The translations under genes were made by a program, and so were the position numbers. Positions 9,864 through 18,449 of a DNA stretch of 64,000 bases are shown piece by piece. Under the pieces are notes generated by a model. That model had not been told where the DNA came from. It made no database searches and saw only the letters and a list, made by a program, of their open reading frames with translations. This DNA is from Aquabacterium sp. (GTDB lineage Bacteria > Pseudomonadota > Gammaproteobacteria > Burkholderiales > Burkholderiaceae_C). Numbering within the stretch: position 1 is the stretch's first letter; every line of letters begins with the position of its first letter. The stretch covers positions 1 to 64,000 of the forward strand of contig NZ_JACPYU010000005.1 in assembly GCF_016195855.1 (NCBI RefSeq), written 5' to 3'.

Positions 9864-10313
9864 TCAAATGCCGTTGCCTTGCATCGCAGTGGCCTTTGCC
9901 ATGAGGACGTAAGGCCCCTCTGGCCCAACGTCTTCCCGAATGGCAACCCACCCCTGGGTCTTGTAGAACTGTATGGCGTTCACATTGGCTTGAAGGCACT
10001 TGAGCGTTGGCGTTTTGGTGAAGTACCTGGCGCAACTGGCCAGCAGCGCCTGGCCCACGCCCTGGCGCAGGGCAGAGGGGTGAACAAAGAGGTTGTGTAC
10101 GAAGCTGTCTGGCTCCCAGATGGAGGCAAACCCAAGCACCTTCGAGCCCCTGACGGCCACCAGGACGCGCTCACCCTCGGTGTGCAGGTCAAAGTCAGAT
10201 GCCTGGTGCGAACCGGCAGAGGCCCAGGTGAAGGTGGCGTTGCGAGACGCGACGTACAGATCGCGCAGGGCCTGCCTGTCGGCTTCTTCAAACTCGCGTA
10301 CGAGGCTGTGCAT
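9864..10313 (-). CDS. GNAT-family N-acetyltransferase
   Basis: 149 residues from MHSLVREFEEADRQALRDLY. The acetyl-CoA loop is NLFVHPSALRQGVGQALLASC (Q-G-V-G in place of Q/R-x-x-G-x-G/A), followed by LQANVNAIQFYKTQGW, the usual N-x-x-A-x-x-F-Y motif. The start at 10313 lies 5 nt after the stop of the upstream gene, which suggests translational coupling. An ORF reading further upstream overlaps that gene and is not conserved. Substrate unknown. Confidence 0.82.
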   Translation of the reverse strand: MHSLVREFEEADRQALRDLYVASRNATFTWASAGSHQASDFDLHTEGERVLVAVRGSKVLGFASIWEPDSFVHNLFVHPSALRQGVGQALLASCARYFTKTPTLKCLQANVNAIQFYKTQGWVAIREDVGPEGPYVLMAKATAMQGNGI

Positions 10314-10318
10314 GGTGA

Positions 10319-10636
10319 TCAGCTGCCCGAAGTAGCCAAGCCTGGGCCGGCCACTTGCTCGTAGTGCAGGACCGTTGGGGAAGGATCGTAGAAGTGATGC
10401 AGCAACTTGCGCCACGCTTGATAGCCCGCGGATTGGCGAAACCCGATCTCATGGTGTTCGACGGACGCCCAGCGAACCAGCAGCATGTAGTGGTCAGCCT
10501 TCTCAACGCACTTCTGAAGCTCGTGGCCGAGATAGCCGGGCATGGACGAGATGATGGCCTGGGCGACGCGGAACGCTGCTTCAAACTCGGCGCCTTGGCC
10601 TGGTCGGACTTGCAGTTGGGCGATTTCGAGGATCAT
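10319..10636 (-). CDS. Antibiotic biosynthesis monooxygenase (ABM) domain protein
   Basis: 105 residues. MILEIAQLQVRPGQGAEFEAAF, HELQKCVEKADHYMLLVRW and the C-terminal FYDPSPTVLHYEQV fit the dimeric alpha+beta barrel ABM fold. The family is used for small oxygenases and quinone or haem-degrading enzymes, many without known substrate. First gene of the ABM-GNAT-HhH operon. Confidence 0.82.
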   Translation of the reverse strand: MILEIAQLQVRPGQGAEFEAAFRVAQAIISSMPGYLGHELQKCVEKADHYMLLVRWASVEHHEIGFRQSAGYQAWRKLLHHFYDPSPTVLHYEQVAGPGLATSGS

Positions 10637-10792
10637 GGGTGTTGATTTAGACGGGGCCCTATGCCAGCGTTAACGGGCGGCGCTGCGAAGCGGCGAATGG
10701 GATGCATATTCATCAGTAGGTCATCGTGCCCACCAAAGGCGGGCAAGCTTCGCGTCCGTGTTGAACCGCCAGTTGGGCCGATTACCGCGAGA

Positions 10793-11893
10793 TTAGTCTG
10801 CTTTGCAGCTTCTTCTGGAAAGCAATAGTGCAGCCAAGCCAAGAAGCATTAATGGATATGTCCCAGGCTCCGGGACGGATGGAGTTATCAGCACAGCGCG
10901 ACTTGAAAATGTTCGTGAGTTGAATGCGTTGCCGACAATGATGCCTTGGTCATTGATGTCTGTCGCACCTTGTATTTCCCAGCCATCATTTTTCAGCGAT
11001 GTGTCGAGAAACGAGTTGAGGTCAAGGGCTATTGCCTTGTCCCACAAAACTGCATGATTGCCGCCGCCAGCTACTTGGCTACCACCAACTATTACACCAT
11101 TGCTATTAATCGCGCTGGCCCAACTGGTGTTAGCTGGAGATTCAAGTGCGCCAAGATCGATTGCAACGTCACCATTCCATAGCGTGGCATGCATCGCGCG
11201 ATTGCCGGCAACACTGGCCCACCCAATAATTTGTCCAGCATTGTTTATTCCATACGCATAGCTTTCTTGGCCCCCGAGCGTGCCTAGGTCAGTCACTGTT
11301 CCATTGCTCCACAAAGTGGCATGACCGACGCCCGCAGATGTGTACGAATACCCAACAACCTGACTCCCATCGTTGATTGCTCTCGCTTCACTGCGATCTC
11401 CACCTGGAAGGGTCCCTAAGTCAGTAGAAGTGCCGTTGCTCCATATAACGGCATGATATGCGGCGAAATTGTTTGTGTATGCTCCGCCAACGATTTGGCC
11501 AGAGCTATTTATCGCTAGTCCTTCACTGGTGTTGCCCCCAATAGTACCTAAGTCAGTTCGTGTATTCTGGCTCCAAATGGATGCGTGAGATTGCTGATTA
11601 ATATTTGCGTCGGATGTGCCTGAAATTAGACCCGTATCGTTAATAGCAGAAGCTCTACTGCTGCCTAGATCATATGTTGCAGCGCCATCCCAGAGGATGG
11701 CATGTTGCGCCCCACTGGCTGTCAGCAACCAGCCAACGGCCTGTCCTTGATTGTTAATGCCGGCGCCAACACTTTTGCTTCCACCTAGGTCATCAAGGAA
11801 CGTGATGCTATACCCAGTAGCTCCAAAGGACGTTGCGCAAAAAAATAATGAAGCCAAAGAAGTTAAAACTGGCTTAATTTTAGTGAAGTACAT
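10793..11893 (-). CDS. HAF-repeat protein with PEP-CTERM sorting signal
   Basis: 366 residues. After a signal peptide (LTSLASLFFCATSFGA) come about six repeats of the HAF type, each reading roughly HAVLW.NG...DLGTLGG..S.A..IN..GQIVG. Beta-propeller-like surface proteins often carry these. The C-terminus VPEPGTYPLMLLGLAAL followed by SRR is a PEP-CTERM signal: motif, helix, basic tail. This implies exosortase/EpsH-type processing; no exosortase lies in the window. The gene is visibly richer in A+T than its neighbours, which suggests later acquisition. Confidence 0.88.
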   Translation of the reverse strand: MYFTKIKPVLTSLASLFFCATSFGATGYSITFLDDLGGSKSVGAGINNQGQAVGWLLTASGAQHAILWDGAATYDLGSSRASAINDTGLISGTSDANINQQSHASIWSQNTRTDLGTIGGNTSEGLAINSSGQIVGGAYTNNFAAYHAVIWSNGTSTDLGTLPGGDRSEARAINDGSQVVGYSYTSAGVGHATLWSNGTVTDLGTLGGQESYAYGINNAGQIIGWASVAGNRAMHATLWNGDVAIDLGALESPANTSWASAINSNGVIVGGSQVAGGGNHAVLWDKAIALDLNSFLDTSLKNDGWEIQGATDINDQGIIVGNAFNSRTFSSRAVLITPSVPEPGTYPLMLLGLAALLLSRRSCKAD

Positions 11894-12278
11894 TTAGATC
11901 CCTGTTAAATTTGGCTGATAGGTAAGTTTTATTCTATGTCTAAGGCTTATTCTGTCGCGATCCTACTTTGGAGGGGCTGAAGTTGACTTTGGCCCGTGTG
12001 CTTTTGGATGCATGTGCCCCCCCCTGAGCTTTTGCGCCTCCTTATCGTCGCGCAGCCCAACTGAGAGCGGACGCGCTAGCTAACTTGATAGCTATTGAGA
12101 CACGCATGTCCCATAACTGATCTTGTTTGGACAGGTTGCGCTGCTTCTTGACGTCATCTTGTACGTGCATCTCACCAACCTCCCCAGTTGTTCATTGATG
12201 CTTGCTCAACAAACTATAACCGTACCGTCCAGAACAAGAAACGCCTGTTTGCAGGTGCCGAAATAGCGTCACCAGCAG
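11894..12278. other. Intergenic region upstream of the PEP-CTERM gene
   Basis: About 385 bp with no supported ORF. The part next to the PEP-CTERM gene is AT-rich and probably carries its leftward promoter (around 11900-11945). A run of nine C (12010-12018) is the only low-complexity tract. Short ORFs here have no recognisable features. Confidence 0.4.
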
Positions 12279-12488
12279 ACCCCAGCCCCAGCGGCCTGAA
12301 AGGGCCTCTGTGTCGCTGAGGAGCGGAGGGCTCACCTGGTTCGGCCCGCAGGGCCGATGGGTAAGCTGTTTGAGCCGCCGAAGGACGGCGAGTTTGCGCA
12401 CCCAAAGGTGAGCCTGAGCACCGCAAGGGAGTCGGTGCCGCAGGCGCCGACCGGCACAGTGAACCGCTCAGGCCGCTGGGGCTGGGGT
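12279..12488. repeat. 210-bp element bounded by perfect 21-bp inverted repeats
   Basis: The left arm at 12279-12299 (begins accccagcccc) and the right arm at 12468-12488 are exact reverse complements. The interior has no convincing gene but contains smaller dyads, such as ggcccgcagggcc near 12344. The size and terminal inverted repeats resemble a MITE or another non-coding interspersed element. Immediate target-site duplications are not obvious. Confidence 0.65.
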
Positions 12489-12545
12489 TTGCCTGCTCGG
12501 TCTCCGCATGTATGACGAACCACAGCCTAGGCAAAACCAAGTGTT

Positions 12546-12563
12546 CACAATGTCAACATTGTG
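12546..12563. promoter_or_regulatory. 18-bp palindromic operator upstream of the oxidoreductase
   Basis: CACAATGT-CA-ACATTGTG is a perfect dyad of two 8-bp arms about 47 nt before the start at 12611. It sits where an operator for a dimeric repressor (TetR- or MarR-like) would be expected. No regulator gene is adjacent, so the cognate protein is unknown. Confidence 0.5.
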
Positions 12564-12610
12564 TGCTTAAATCCACCCCATATACAGCCACCACCGATGG
12601 GGAGCCCCAC

Positions 12611-14290
12611 ATGAGCCACGCCAAAGCCGACAAAGCCAACTGCCCGCGCATCGGCACCCGCTACCGCGACTGGCGCCTCAACGGCCCTTATGACGCGCTC
12701 ATCATCGGCTCCGGCATGGGCGGCCTCACCACCGCCGCCTTCCTGTCTGAACTGGGCTGGAAGGTGGCCGTGCTCGAGCAGCACTACACCGCCGGCGGCT
12801 ACACCCACAGCTACGAGCGCGAAGGCTATGAATGGGATGTTGGCCTGCACTACGTGGGTGACATGGGCGCGCCCACCATGCCGCGCAAGCTGATGGACTT
12901 CCTCACCGGCGGGCGCCTGCAATGGGCCGCCATGGCCCAGGCTTATGACCGCTTCTTCATCGGCGACAAGGTGTTTGACGCCCTGGCCGGCAAGCAGGCT
13001 TACCGCGATGAGTTGGTGCGCCGCTTCCCGCAAGAGGCCAAGGCCATCGACACCTACCTGGCCCGCCTGGCCGAGGTCAAGAAGTACGTGCCGCTGTTCA
13101 CCATGGCCCGCCTGCTCAAGCCCTGGCAACGCAAGCTGGCCCAGCCCCTGCTCAACATGCTGCTGCCCCGCAGCTTCAGCATGACCACGGGCGCCGTGCT
13201 GGCCGAACTCACGCGCGACCCCGATCTGCTCGCCGTGCTCACGGGCCAGTGGGGGGACTATGGCATGTCACCCAATCAGTCGTCCTTCATCATCCATGCG
13301 CTGGTGGCCAGCCACTACATGCATGGCGGCTACTACCCCGTGGGTGGCAGCTGGCGCATTGCCGAAGCCATCCTGCCCAAGATCCGCGCGGCCGGTGGCG
13401 AGGTGTTCACCTATGCCCGCGTCAAGCAGATCGTGGCCGAGCAGGGCCAGGTCAAAGGCGTGTTGATGGAAGACGGCACCCGCATCGATTGCGCCTGCGT
13501 GGTCTCCAGTGCCGGTGTCTTCAACACCTTCGAGCACCTGCTGCCCCCGGCCGAGGTCAAGCGCGCCGGTTATGACAAGCTGCTGCCCAAGGTCAAGCCC
13601 AGCGCGGCCCACCTGGGTGTCTACATCGGGCTCAAGCAGACAGCCGAAGAGCTGGGCCTGCCCAAGACCAACTTCTGGGTCTACCCCGGCAACGATTTTG
13701 ACGGCATCACCCAGCGCTTCACGGATGACCCGGATGCACCGTTCCCTGTGGTCTACATCTCCTTCCCCTCGGTCAAGGACCCGGACTTTGCGCGGCGCTA
13801 CCCGGGCAAGGCCACCATCGAGATCGTGGCCCCGACCAACTACGCCTGGTTCGAGAAGTGGGAAGACACCATCTGGGGCAAGCGCGGGCAGGACTACGAA
13901 GCCGTGAAGGCCCAGTGGGGCGAGCGCCTGATGGCGGTGCTGTACGACAAGCTGCCACAACTGCGCGGCAAGGTGGATTACTTCGAGGTGTCCACGCCCT
14001 TGTCGACCAACTGGTTTGGCGGCTACCAGCGCGGCGAGCTGTATGGCCTGGACCATGACCCGCAGCGCTTCCAGCAAGAGTGGCTGAGCCCGCGCACGCG
14101 CATCGAGGGCTTGTGGCTGACGGGGCAGGATGTGCTGTCTTGCGGGATTGTGGGCGCCATGATGGGCGGGGTGCTGACGGCCACCGCCGTGGCGGGCCTG
14201 CGCCAGATAGGGCCGGTGCTCAAGGGCATCATGCAGGCCAAGGCGCTTGCCCCTGGCGAGGTGGCGGCGGACCACATTGGCGCGCATTGA
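12611..14290 (+). CDS. FAD-dependent phytoene-desaturase/RetSat-like oxidoreductase
   Basis: 559 residues from MSHAKADKANCPRIG, preceded by GGGGAG. The N-terminal dinucleotide fold ALIIGSGMGGLTTAAFLSELG (about 28-48) ends in VAVLEQH; GGYTHSYEREGYEWDVGLHYVG and the C-terminal GLWLTGQDVLSCGIVGAMMGG are typical of the CrtI/retinol saturase family. Members desaturate, isomerise or reduce polyenes and other lipids; the substrate is not determinable here. Single gene behind a palindromic operator. Confidence 0.85.
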   Translation: MSHAKADKANCPRIGTRYRDWRLNGPYDALIIGSGMGGLTTAAFLSELGWKVAVLEQHYTAGGYTHSYEREGYEWDVGLHYVGDMGAPTMPRKLMDFLTGGRLQWAAMAQAYDRFFIGDKVFDALAGKQAYRDELVRRFPQEAKAIDTYLARLAEVKKYVPLFTMARLLKPWQRKLAQPLLNMLLPRSFSMTTGAVLAELTRDPDLLAVLTGQWGDYGMSPNQSSFIIHALVASHYMHGGYYPVGGSWRIAEAILPKIRAAGGEVFTYARVKQIVAEQGQVKGVLMEDGTRIDCACVVSSAGVFNTFEHLLPPAEVKRAGYDKLLPKVKPSAAHLGVYIGLKQTAEELGLPKTNFWVYPGNDFDGITQRFTDDPDAPFPVVYISFPSVKDPDFARRYPGKATIEIVAPTNYAWFEKWEDTIWGKRGQDYEAVKAQWGERLMAVLYDKLPQLRGKVDYFEVSTPLSTNWFGGYQRGELYGLDHDPQRFQQEWLSPRTRIEGLWLTGQDVLSCGIVGAMMGGVLTATAVAGLRQIGPVLKGIMQAKALAPGEVAADHIGAH

Positions 14291-14452
14291 CCACTTTTCA
14301 AGGGTTTTGTTGCGCCTGAGGGCCTGCAAATCGTGCTTTTGCGTGCAATTTCTCCGCATTCATATCCAGCTCGCCTACTAAGATCAGGGTGACGTAATGG
14401 GTTCGAGCGGCCCGCTGCCTGGGCGGCTGCTTGCATCTCTGGAGGGTCACTC

Positions 14453-15706
14453 TTGGAGCTGGACGCGGCATCGGCAGACAACCAGGCGCTGGTCGATCAG
14501 ACTTTGGCGGATGGGTTTCGCTGGCTGCGGTTTCCGGCGAAGCTGGAGCGCGCCTTTGTCGAGCACCATGGTGAAGAGCGTGCGGTCAAGCTCAGCCTGG
14601 CCGCGCTGAGTTCCTTCATCGTGTATGGCGGCGTCCTGATCTCTGATTACCTGATGTACCGCCCGGACATGGGCTTTGCACTGGCCCTGCGCGTTGGCGT
14701 GTACGTGCCCTTTGTGCTGATCGTGCTGGCGGTGTTGCGCCAGCTGAACCGCGCCGCGCTCAATGAATGGGTGGTGCCGCTGGTGGCCGGGGTGGCCTGC
14801 GTCATCTCCGGGCTGATCGCGCTGACGGGCTCCCACCCCATGGTCTATACCAAGGTGGTCGAGCTGCTGCTGATCGTTTGTTATGCCACGGTGTTTGCAC
14901 GTTTCAGGCCTATGGTGGCGCTCAGCGTGGGCGCGGCCCTGGTGCACACGACCGTCATCTTCACGGCGGTGGACACGCTGGGCACGCTCAGGCTGGGCGC
15001 CAGCTTCCTGCTGCTCACCACCGTGTCGTTTGCGCTGTATGCCTGTTATGTGCGCGAGCACAACGACCGGTTGGCTTACCTGCTGGATGTGCGTGAGCAG
15101 GGCTTGCGTTCGTCCTTGAAGGCCACCAACGAGCGGCTTGAAACCGCGGCCCTCACGGATGCGCTCACGGGCACCGCCAACCGCCGCGCTTTTGACGAGT
15201 TCCTGACCCAGAGCTGGGCGCGCTGCCACGCCGAGAGCCAGCCGCTGTCTTTGTTGATGGTGGACGTGGACCACTTCAAGGCCTTCAACGACCGCTATGG
15301 CCACCAGGCCGGTGACCGTTGCCTGCAGACCGTGGCCGAAGCCATTGGCACGTGCCTGCGCCGGCCGGTGGACTTGCTGGCACGCTGGGGTGGCGAAGAG
15401 TTTGCCGTGGTGATCACCGATGCCGATGCGCAGGCCGTGGCCCAGGTGGCGCAGCGCATCCGCCAGGCGGTGGAGGCCTGCGCTTTGCCGCATGCGGCCT
15501 CCAGCTGCGCGAGCGTGGTCACGGTCAGCATCGGGTTGGCGTCGATGCGGCCAGCTGAGGGGGACCAACCCCAGGCCCTGGCGCGCCAGGCCGATCAAGC
15601 GCTCTACAAGGCCAAGGCGGGTGGCCGCAATCGGGTCTGCGTGGGCGATGAGCCGGTGGCGCAGGCTGTGGGCAGCGAAGCGGGGCAGCGCGAGGTAGCC
15701 GCATGA
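14453..15706 (+). CDS. Membrane diguanylate cyclase with intact I-site
   Basis: 417 residues starting at TTG (14453), chosen because GGAGGG lies 6 nt upstream and no ATG fits. About five to six transmembrane helices fill residues 40-200, then a short coiled coil (LRSSLKATNERLETAAL) leads to the GGDEF domain: LTDALTGTANRR, LMVDVDHFKAFNDRYGH, and RWGGEEF near residue 310. The RPVD just upstream fits the RxxD inhibitory site. Makes c-di-GMP. Overlaps the next gene by 4 nt (ATGA). Confidence 0.92.
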   Translation: MELDAASADNQALVDQTLADGFRWLRFPAKLERAFVEHHGEERAVKLSLAALSSFIVYGGVLISDYLMYRPDMGFALALRVGVYVPFVLIVLAVLRQLNRAALNEWVVPLVAGVACVISGLIALTGSHPMVYTKVVELLLIVCYATVFARFRPMVALSVGAALVHTTVIFTAVDTLGTLRLGASFLLLTTVSFALYACYVREHNDRLAYLLDVREQGLRSSLKATNERLETAALTDALTGTANRRAFDEFLTQSWARCHAESQPLSLLMVDVDHFKAFNDRYGHQAGDRCLQTVAEAIGTCLRRPVDLLARWGGEEFAVVITDADAQAVAQVAQRIRQAVEACALPHAASSCASVVTVSIGLASMRPAEGDQPQALARQADQALYKAKAGGRNRVCVGDEPVAQAVGSEAGQREVAA

Positions 15707-16962
15707 GCGGGGCCAGCGCCCAGCCCATCACGCTGCTGTCGGCCTTGCGCGAGATGCGCGCGCTCTACATGCGCGGCCTGCGTTTCGAGCCCGAGCTGGA
15801 GGCGCGTTTCAACCAGGCCAGTGCCCCGGGCCGCATGCTGCACATGCAGATCACCGCGGCCACGGCATTGCTCCTGTTCAACCTGTTCCTGGTGTCGGAC
15901 TGGTACATGATCCCCGATGCCTTCATGCTGTCGGTGAAGCTGCGCCTGTTCACGCTGACACCGCTCGTGCTGGCGCTGGTCATCTTTGGCTTCGTCGTGC
16001 GTGACTGGTGGCTGAGCCATACACCACCCTGGTTGACGGATGTGATCGCCATGGTGGGCACCATGCTGGTGGCGGGCTGCCTGGGTGTGGTGCTGATGGC
16101 CAGCAACAGCCCACAGGTCTCGATCTACCGGGCTGGCCTGATCCCGGTGCTGATCTTTGGCAACCTGGTGCAGCGCTTGCGCTTTCCACGTGCGCTGGCG
16201 GTATCGGCTTTCATCTTGGGCCTGTTCATTTACACGACCGTGGCGCGCCAGGGCGAGTGCCGGCCCTACGCGATCATCGAGGCCCCCATGGGTTTGCTGA
16301 TCATCGTGGTGACGCTCTACACGCTGATCTCGAACTTCAACCTGGAGCTGGACGAGCGGCAGCGCTTTTTGCAGAACGAACGCGGGCAGTCACTTCGCTC
16401 AGAGCTGGAGCAGATGAAGCGCGGCCTGGAGGACCTGTCCAACCTGGATCCGCTCACCGGCCTGCCGAACCGGCGCTGTTTTGATGGTTACCTCAAGGAG
16501 CTGTCCTCGCAAGACGGGGCGACCACCGCAGGGCAGGGCATGGCGCTCTTGCTGATCGACGTGGACCATTTCAAGGCCTTCAACGACCGCTACGGCCACC
16601 CGGCTGGCGACCAGTGCCTGCGCCAGGTGGCGCGGGCCATGCGCTCGCGCCTGGGTGAAGGGCGTGGGTTGCTGGCCCGCTGGGGCGGCGAAGAGTTCGT
16701 GGTGGTGCTGCCCGGCGCCACGCCCCAGGCGGCCATGGCCGTGGCCGAGGACTTGCGCCAGGCCGTGGCCGCGCTGGCCATGCGGCATGAGGCGTCCACC
16801 ACCTCGGAGCACGTGAGCATCAGCGTGGGCGTGGCAGACCCCAGCCAGGCCGGCGCCGATGAGCGGCCGCTGGTGGACCGGCTGGTCAGCCGCGCTGACG
16901 AGGCGCTGTACCGGGCCAAGCAGGACGGGCGCAACCGCTGCGTGCTGGCCGGAGTGGCCTGA
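15703..16962 (+). CDS. Second membrane diguanylate cyclase, I-site absent
   Basis: 419 residues. Six or so hydrophobic helices (about 45-215) precede a GGDEF domain with NLDPLTGLPNRRCFDGY, LLIDVDHFKAFNDRYGH and RWGGEEFVVV. It is clearly paralogous to the upstream gene and translationally coupled to it. Where the partner has RPVD, this protein has EGRG, so the canonical RxxD product-inhibition site is missing. The active-site GGEEF is intact. Confidence 0.92.
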   Translation: MSGASAQPITLLSALREMRALYMRGLRFEPELEARFNQASAPGRMLHMQITAATALLLFNLFLVSDWYMIPDAFMLSVKLRLFTLTPLVLALVIFGFVVRDWWLSHTPPWLTDVIAMVGTMLVAGCLGVVLMASNSPQVSIYRAGLIPVLIFGNLVQRLRFPRALAVSAFILGLFIYTTVARQGECRPYAIIEAPMGLLIIVVTLYTLISNFNLELDERQRFLQNERGQSLRSELEQMKRGLEDLSNLDPLTGLPNRRCFDGYLKELSSQDGATTAGQGMALLLIDVDHFKAFNDRYGHPAGDQCLRQVARAMRSRLGEGRGLLARWGGEEFVVVLPGATPQAAMAVAEDLRQAVAALAMRHEASTTSEHVSISVGVADPSQAGADERPLVDRLVSRADEALYRAKQDGRNRCVLAGVA

Positions 16963-17056
16963 TCTATTTTGAGCTGATCGCGCACTTTCCTTGTCACCTT
17001 TCCTGGGCTGCTCACGTCTAATGACAAGACAAGCCGCAAACAGGAAGATCGACACC

Positions 17057-17791
17057 ATGCCAACCCCGGACATCAGCATCACATTGCCCGAGCCCCCACT
17101 GAGTCAGGTGGACCAGCTGGTGGACAGCGAGCTGGTCCGGCTGGCGACACAAGGTGACCCGCTGGCCTTCACGGCCATCATGCGCAAGTACAACCGCCTG
17201 ATGTTCCGCAGCGTGCGTGGCGTGGTCCATGACGATGCCGAGGCGCAGGACGTGGTCCAGGAGGCCTATCTGCGTGTGTTCACCTCGATTCGCCAGTTCA
17301 AGGCCGATGCCGCATTGGGGACCTGGCTGGTGCGCATTGCCATCAACGCTGCGCTGGATGGGCAGCGCAAACGCGGGCGCTACATCCGCATCGACGACAT
17401 GGCCGAGCCGGAGCGCCTGTCGCTGGATGAACGCATGGCGGCCCAGCCCGATGCGATGAGCCAACCCGATGCCCTGGCCGAACGGGGCCAGATCGGCGTC
17501 TTGTTGCAGCGGGCCGTAGACAGCCTGCCACCCATCTACCGCAGCGTGTTTGTGCTGCGTGCGGTGGAGGACATGAGTGTGGAAGACACCGCCGCCTGCC
17601 TGCAGGTCAGCGAGGCGGTGGTCAAGACGCGTTACCTCAGGGCACGCGCCATGTTGCGCGATGCACTGGGCGCCCAGCTGGAGCCGCACATCCCCGGCGT
17701 GTATGCCTTTGCAGGCGCACGTTGCGAGGCTGTGGTGCGCCACGTGCTGGGGCAACTGAAGCGGCTGGGTCGGCTTGCGCCACCCATCTGA
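17057..17791 (+). CDS. ECF-type RNA polymerase sigma factor
   Basis: 244 residues. Region 2 is recognisable as DPLAFTAIMRKYNRLMFRSVRG and DDAEAQDVVQEAYLRVFTSIRQFKADAALGTWLVRIAINAALDG. Region 4 is LPPIYRSVFVLRAVEDMSVEDTAACLQVSEAVVKTRYLRARAMLR. Start at 17057 with AGGAAG upstream; the frame extends further but without conserved sequence. It leads an operon with a ferritin-like protein and a cytochrome c. No anti-sigma gene is adjacent. Confidence 0.92.
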   Translation: MPTPDISITLPEPPLSQVDQLVDSELVRLATQGDPLAFTAIMRKYNRLMFRSVRGVVHDDAEAQDVVQEAYLRVFTSIRQFKADAALGTWLVRIAINAALDGQRKRGRYIRIDDMAEPERLSLDERMAAQPDAMSQPDALAERGQIGVLLQRAVDSLPPIYRSVFVLRAVEDMSVEDTAACLQVSEAVVKTRYLRARAMLRDALGAQLEPHIPGVYAFAGARCEAVVRHVLGQLKRLGRLAPPI

Positions 17792-17858
17792 CGCTGCATG
17801 ACGTGGCTGACGGCCGCGTTTTCAACTTTCGTTTTTTCAACCAAGCAAGGAGATGGCC

Positions 17859-18449
17859 ATGAGCGGTCAGAGCAAACTGTTGTCTGAAATTTTGTCGCCC
17901 CTGTCACGCCGCATGGCGCTCAAGGGCTCGGGGGCGGTGCTGTCTGCCGGGGCCGTGGCCCTGCTGGGCGGGCGTGATGCGCTGGCCGCCAGCACCAAAG
18001 GCCAGCCGGGTGATGCGGGCAGTGATGTGCGCATCCTCAACACCGCCCTGGGCGCCGAGCTGGAGGCCGTGGCGGCTTACCAGGTGGGGGCCGAGAGCGG
18101 CTTGCTGAGCAAGGACGTGCTGGCACTGGCGCTGGCCTTCCAGGGCCACCACAAGGAGCATGCCGAGGCCCTGGCCGCCACCGTGCGCAAGCTGGGCGGG
18201 CAGGCGCTGGAGCCCAAGGCCAAGTACAGCTTCCCGGTGGACAAGCTCAAGAACCAGGCCGACGTGCTGCGCTTTGCAGCCGGGCTGGAAAAGGGCGCCA
18301 TCTCGGCTTACCTGGGCGCGGTGTCCTTGTTTGGCGACAAGGCCCTGGCCCAGGTGGCTGCCAGCATCCTGGGTGACGAGGCCATGCACTGGGCGGTGCT
18401 GCGTCAGGCACTGGGTGAGGCCCCGGTGCCAACGGCCTTCATGTCATGA
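17859..18449 (+). CDS. Tat-exported ferritin-like domain protein
   Basis: 196 residues. The N-terminus has a twin-arginine signal (SRRMALKGSGAVL) followed by SAGAVALLGGRDALAA. The mature part shows paired helices with metal-ligand-like Glu/His: LGAELEAVAAYQ, FQGHHKEHAEAL, GLEKGAISAYL, LGDEAMHWAVLRQ. This matches the ferritin-like DUF4439/PF13668 group. Start at 17859 because AAGGAG is 6 nt upstream; the ATG at 17853 directly abuts that site. Four-base overlap with the next gene. Probably metal or oxidative-stress related. Confidence 0.88.
   Translation: MSGQSKLLSEILSPLSRRMALKGSGAVLSAGAVALLGGRDALAASTKGQPGDAGSDVRILNTALGAELEAVAAYQVGAESGLLSKDVLALALAFQGHHKEHAEALAATVRKLGGQALEPKAKYSFPVDKLKNQADVLRFAAGLEKGAISAYLGAVSLFGDKALAQVAASILGDEAMHWAVLRQALGEAPVPTAFMS

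Noticed and set aside
10637-10792. Possible integron attC-like site (gttaacgggcggcgctgcgaagc)
   Set aside because: There is a short dyad and a GTTAAC, but no paired R and L core sites and no integrase or cassette arrangement.
12192-12540. Small ORFs within the inverted-repeat element
   Set aside because: They cross the repeat arms in several frames, have no ribosome sites and read as Arg/Pro/Ser-rich shadow peptides.
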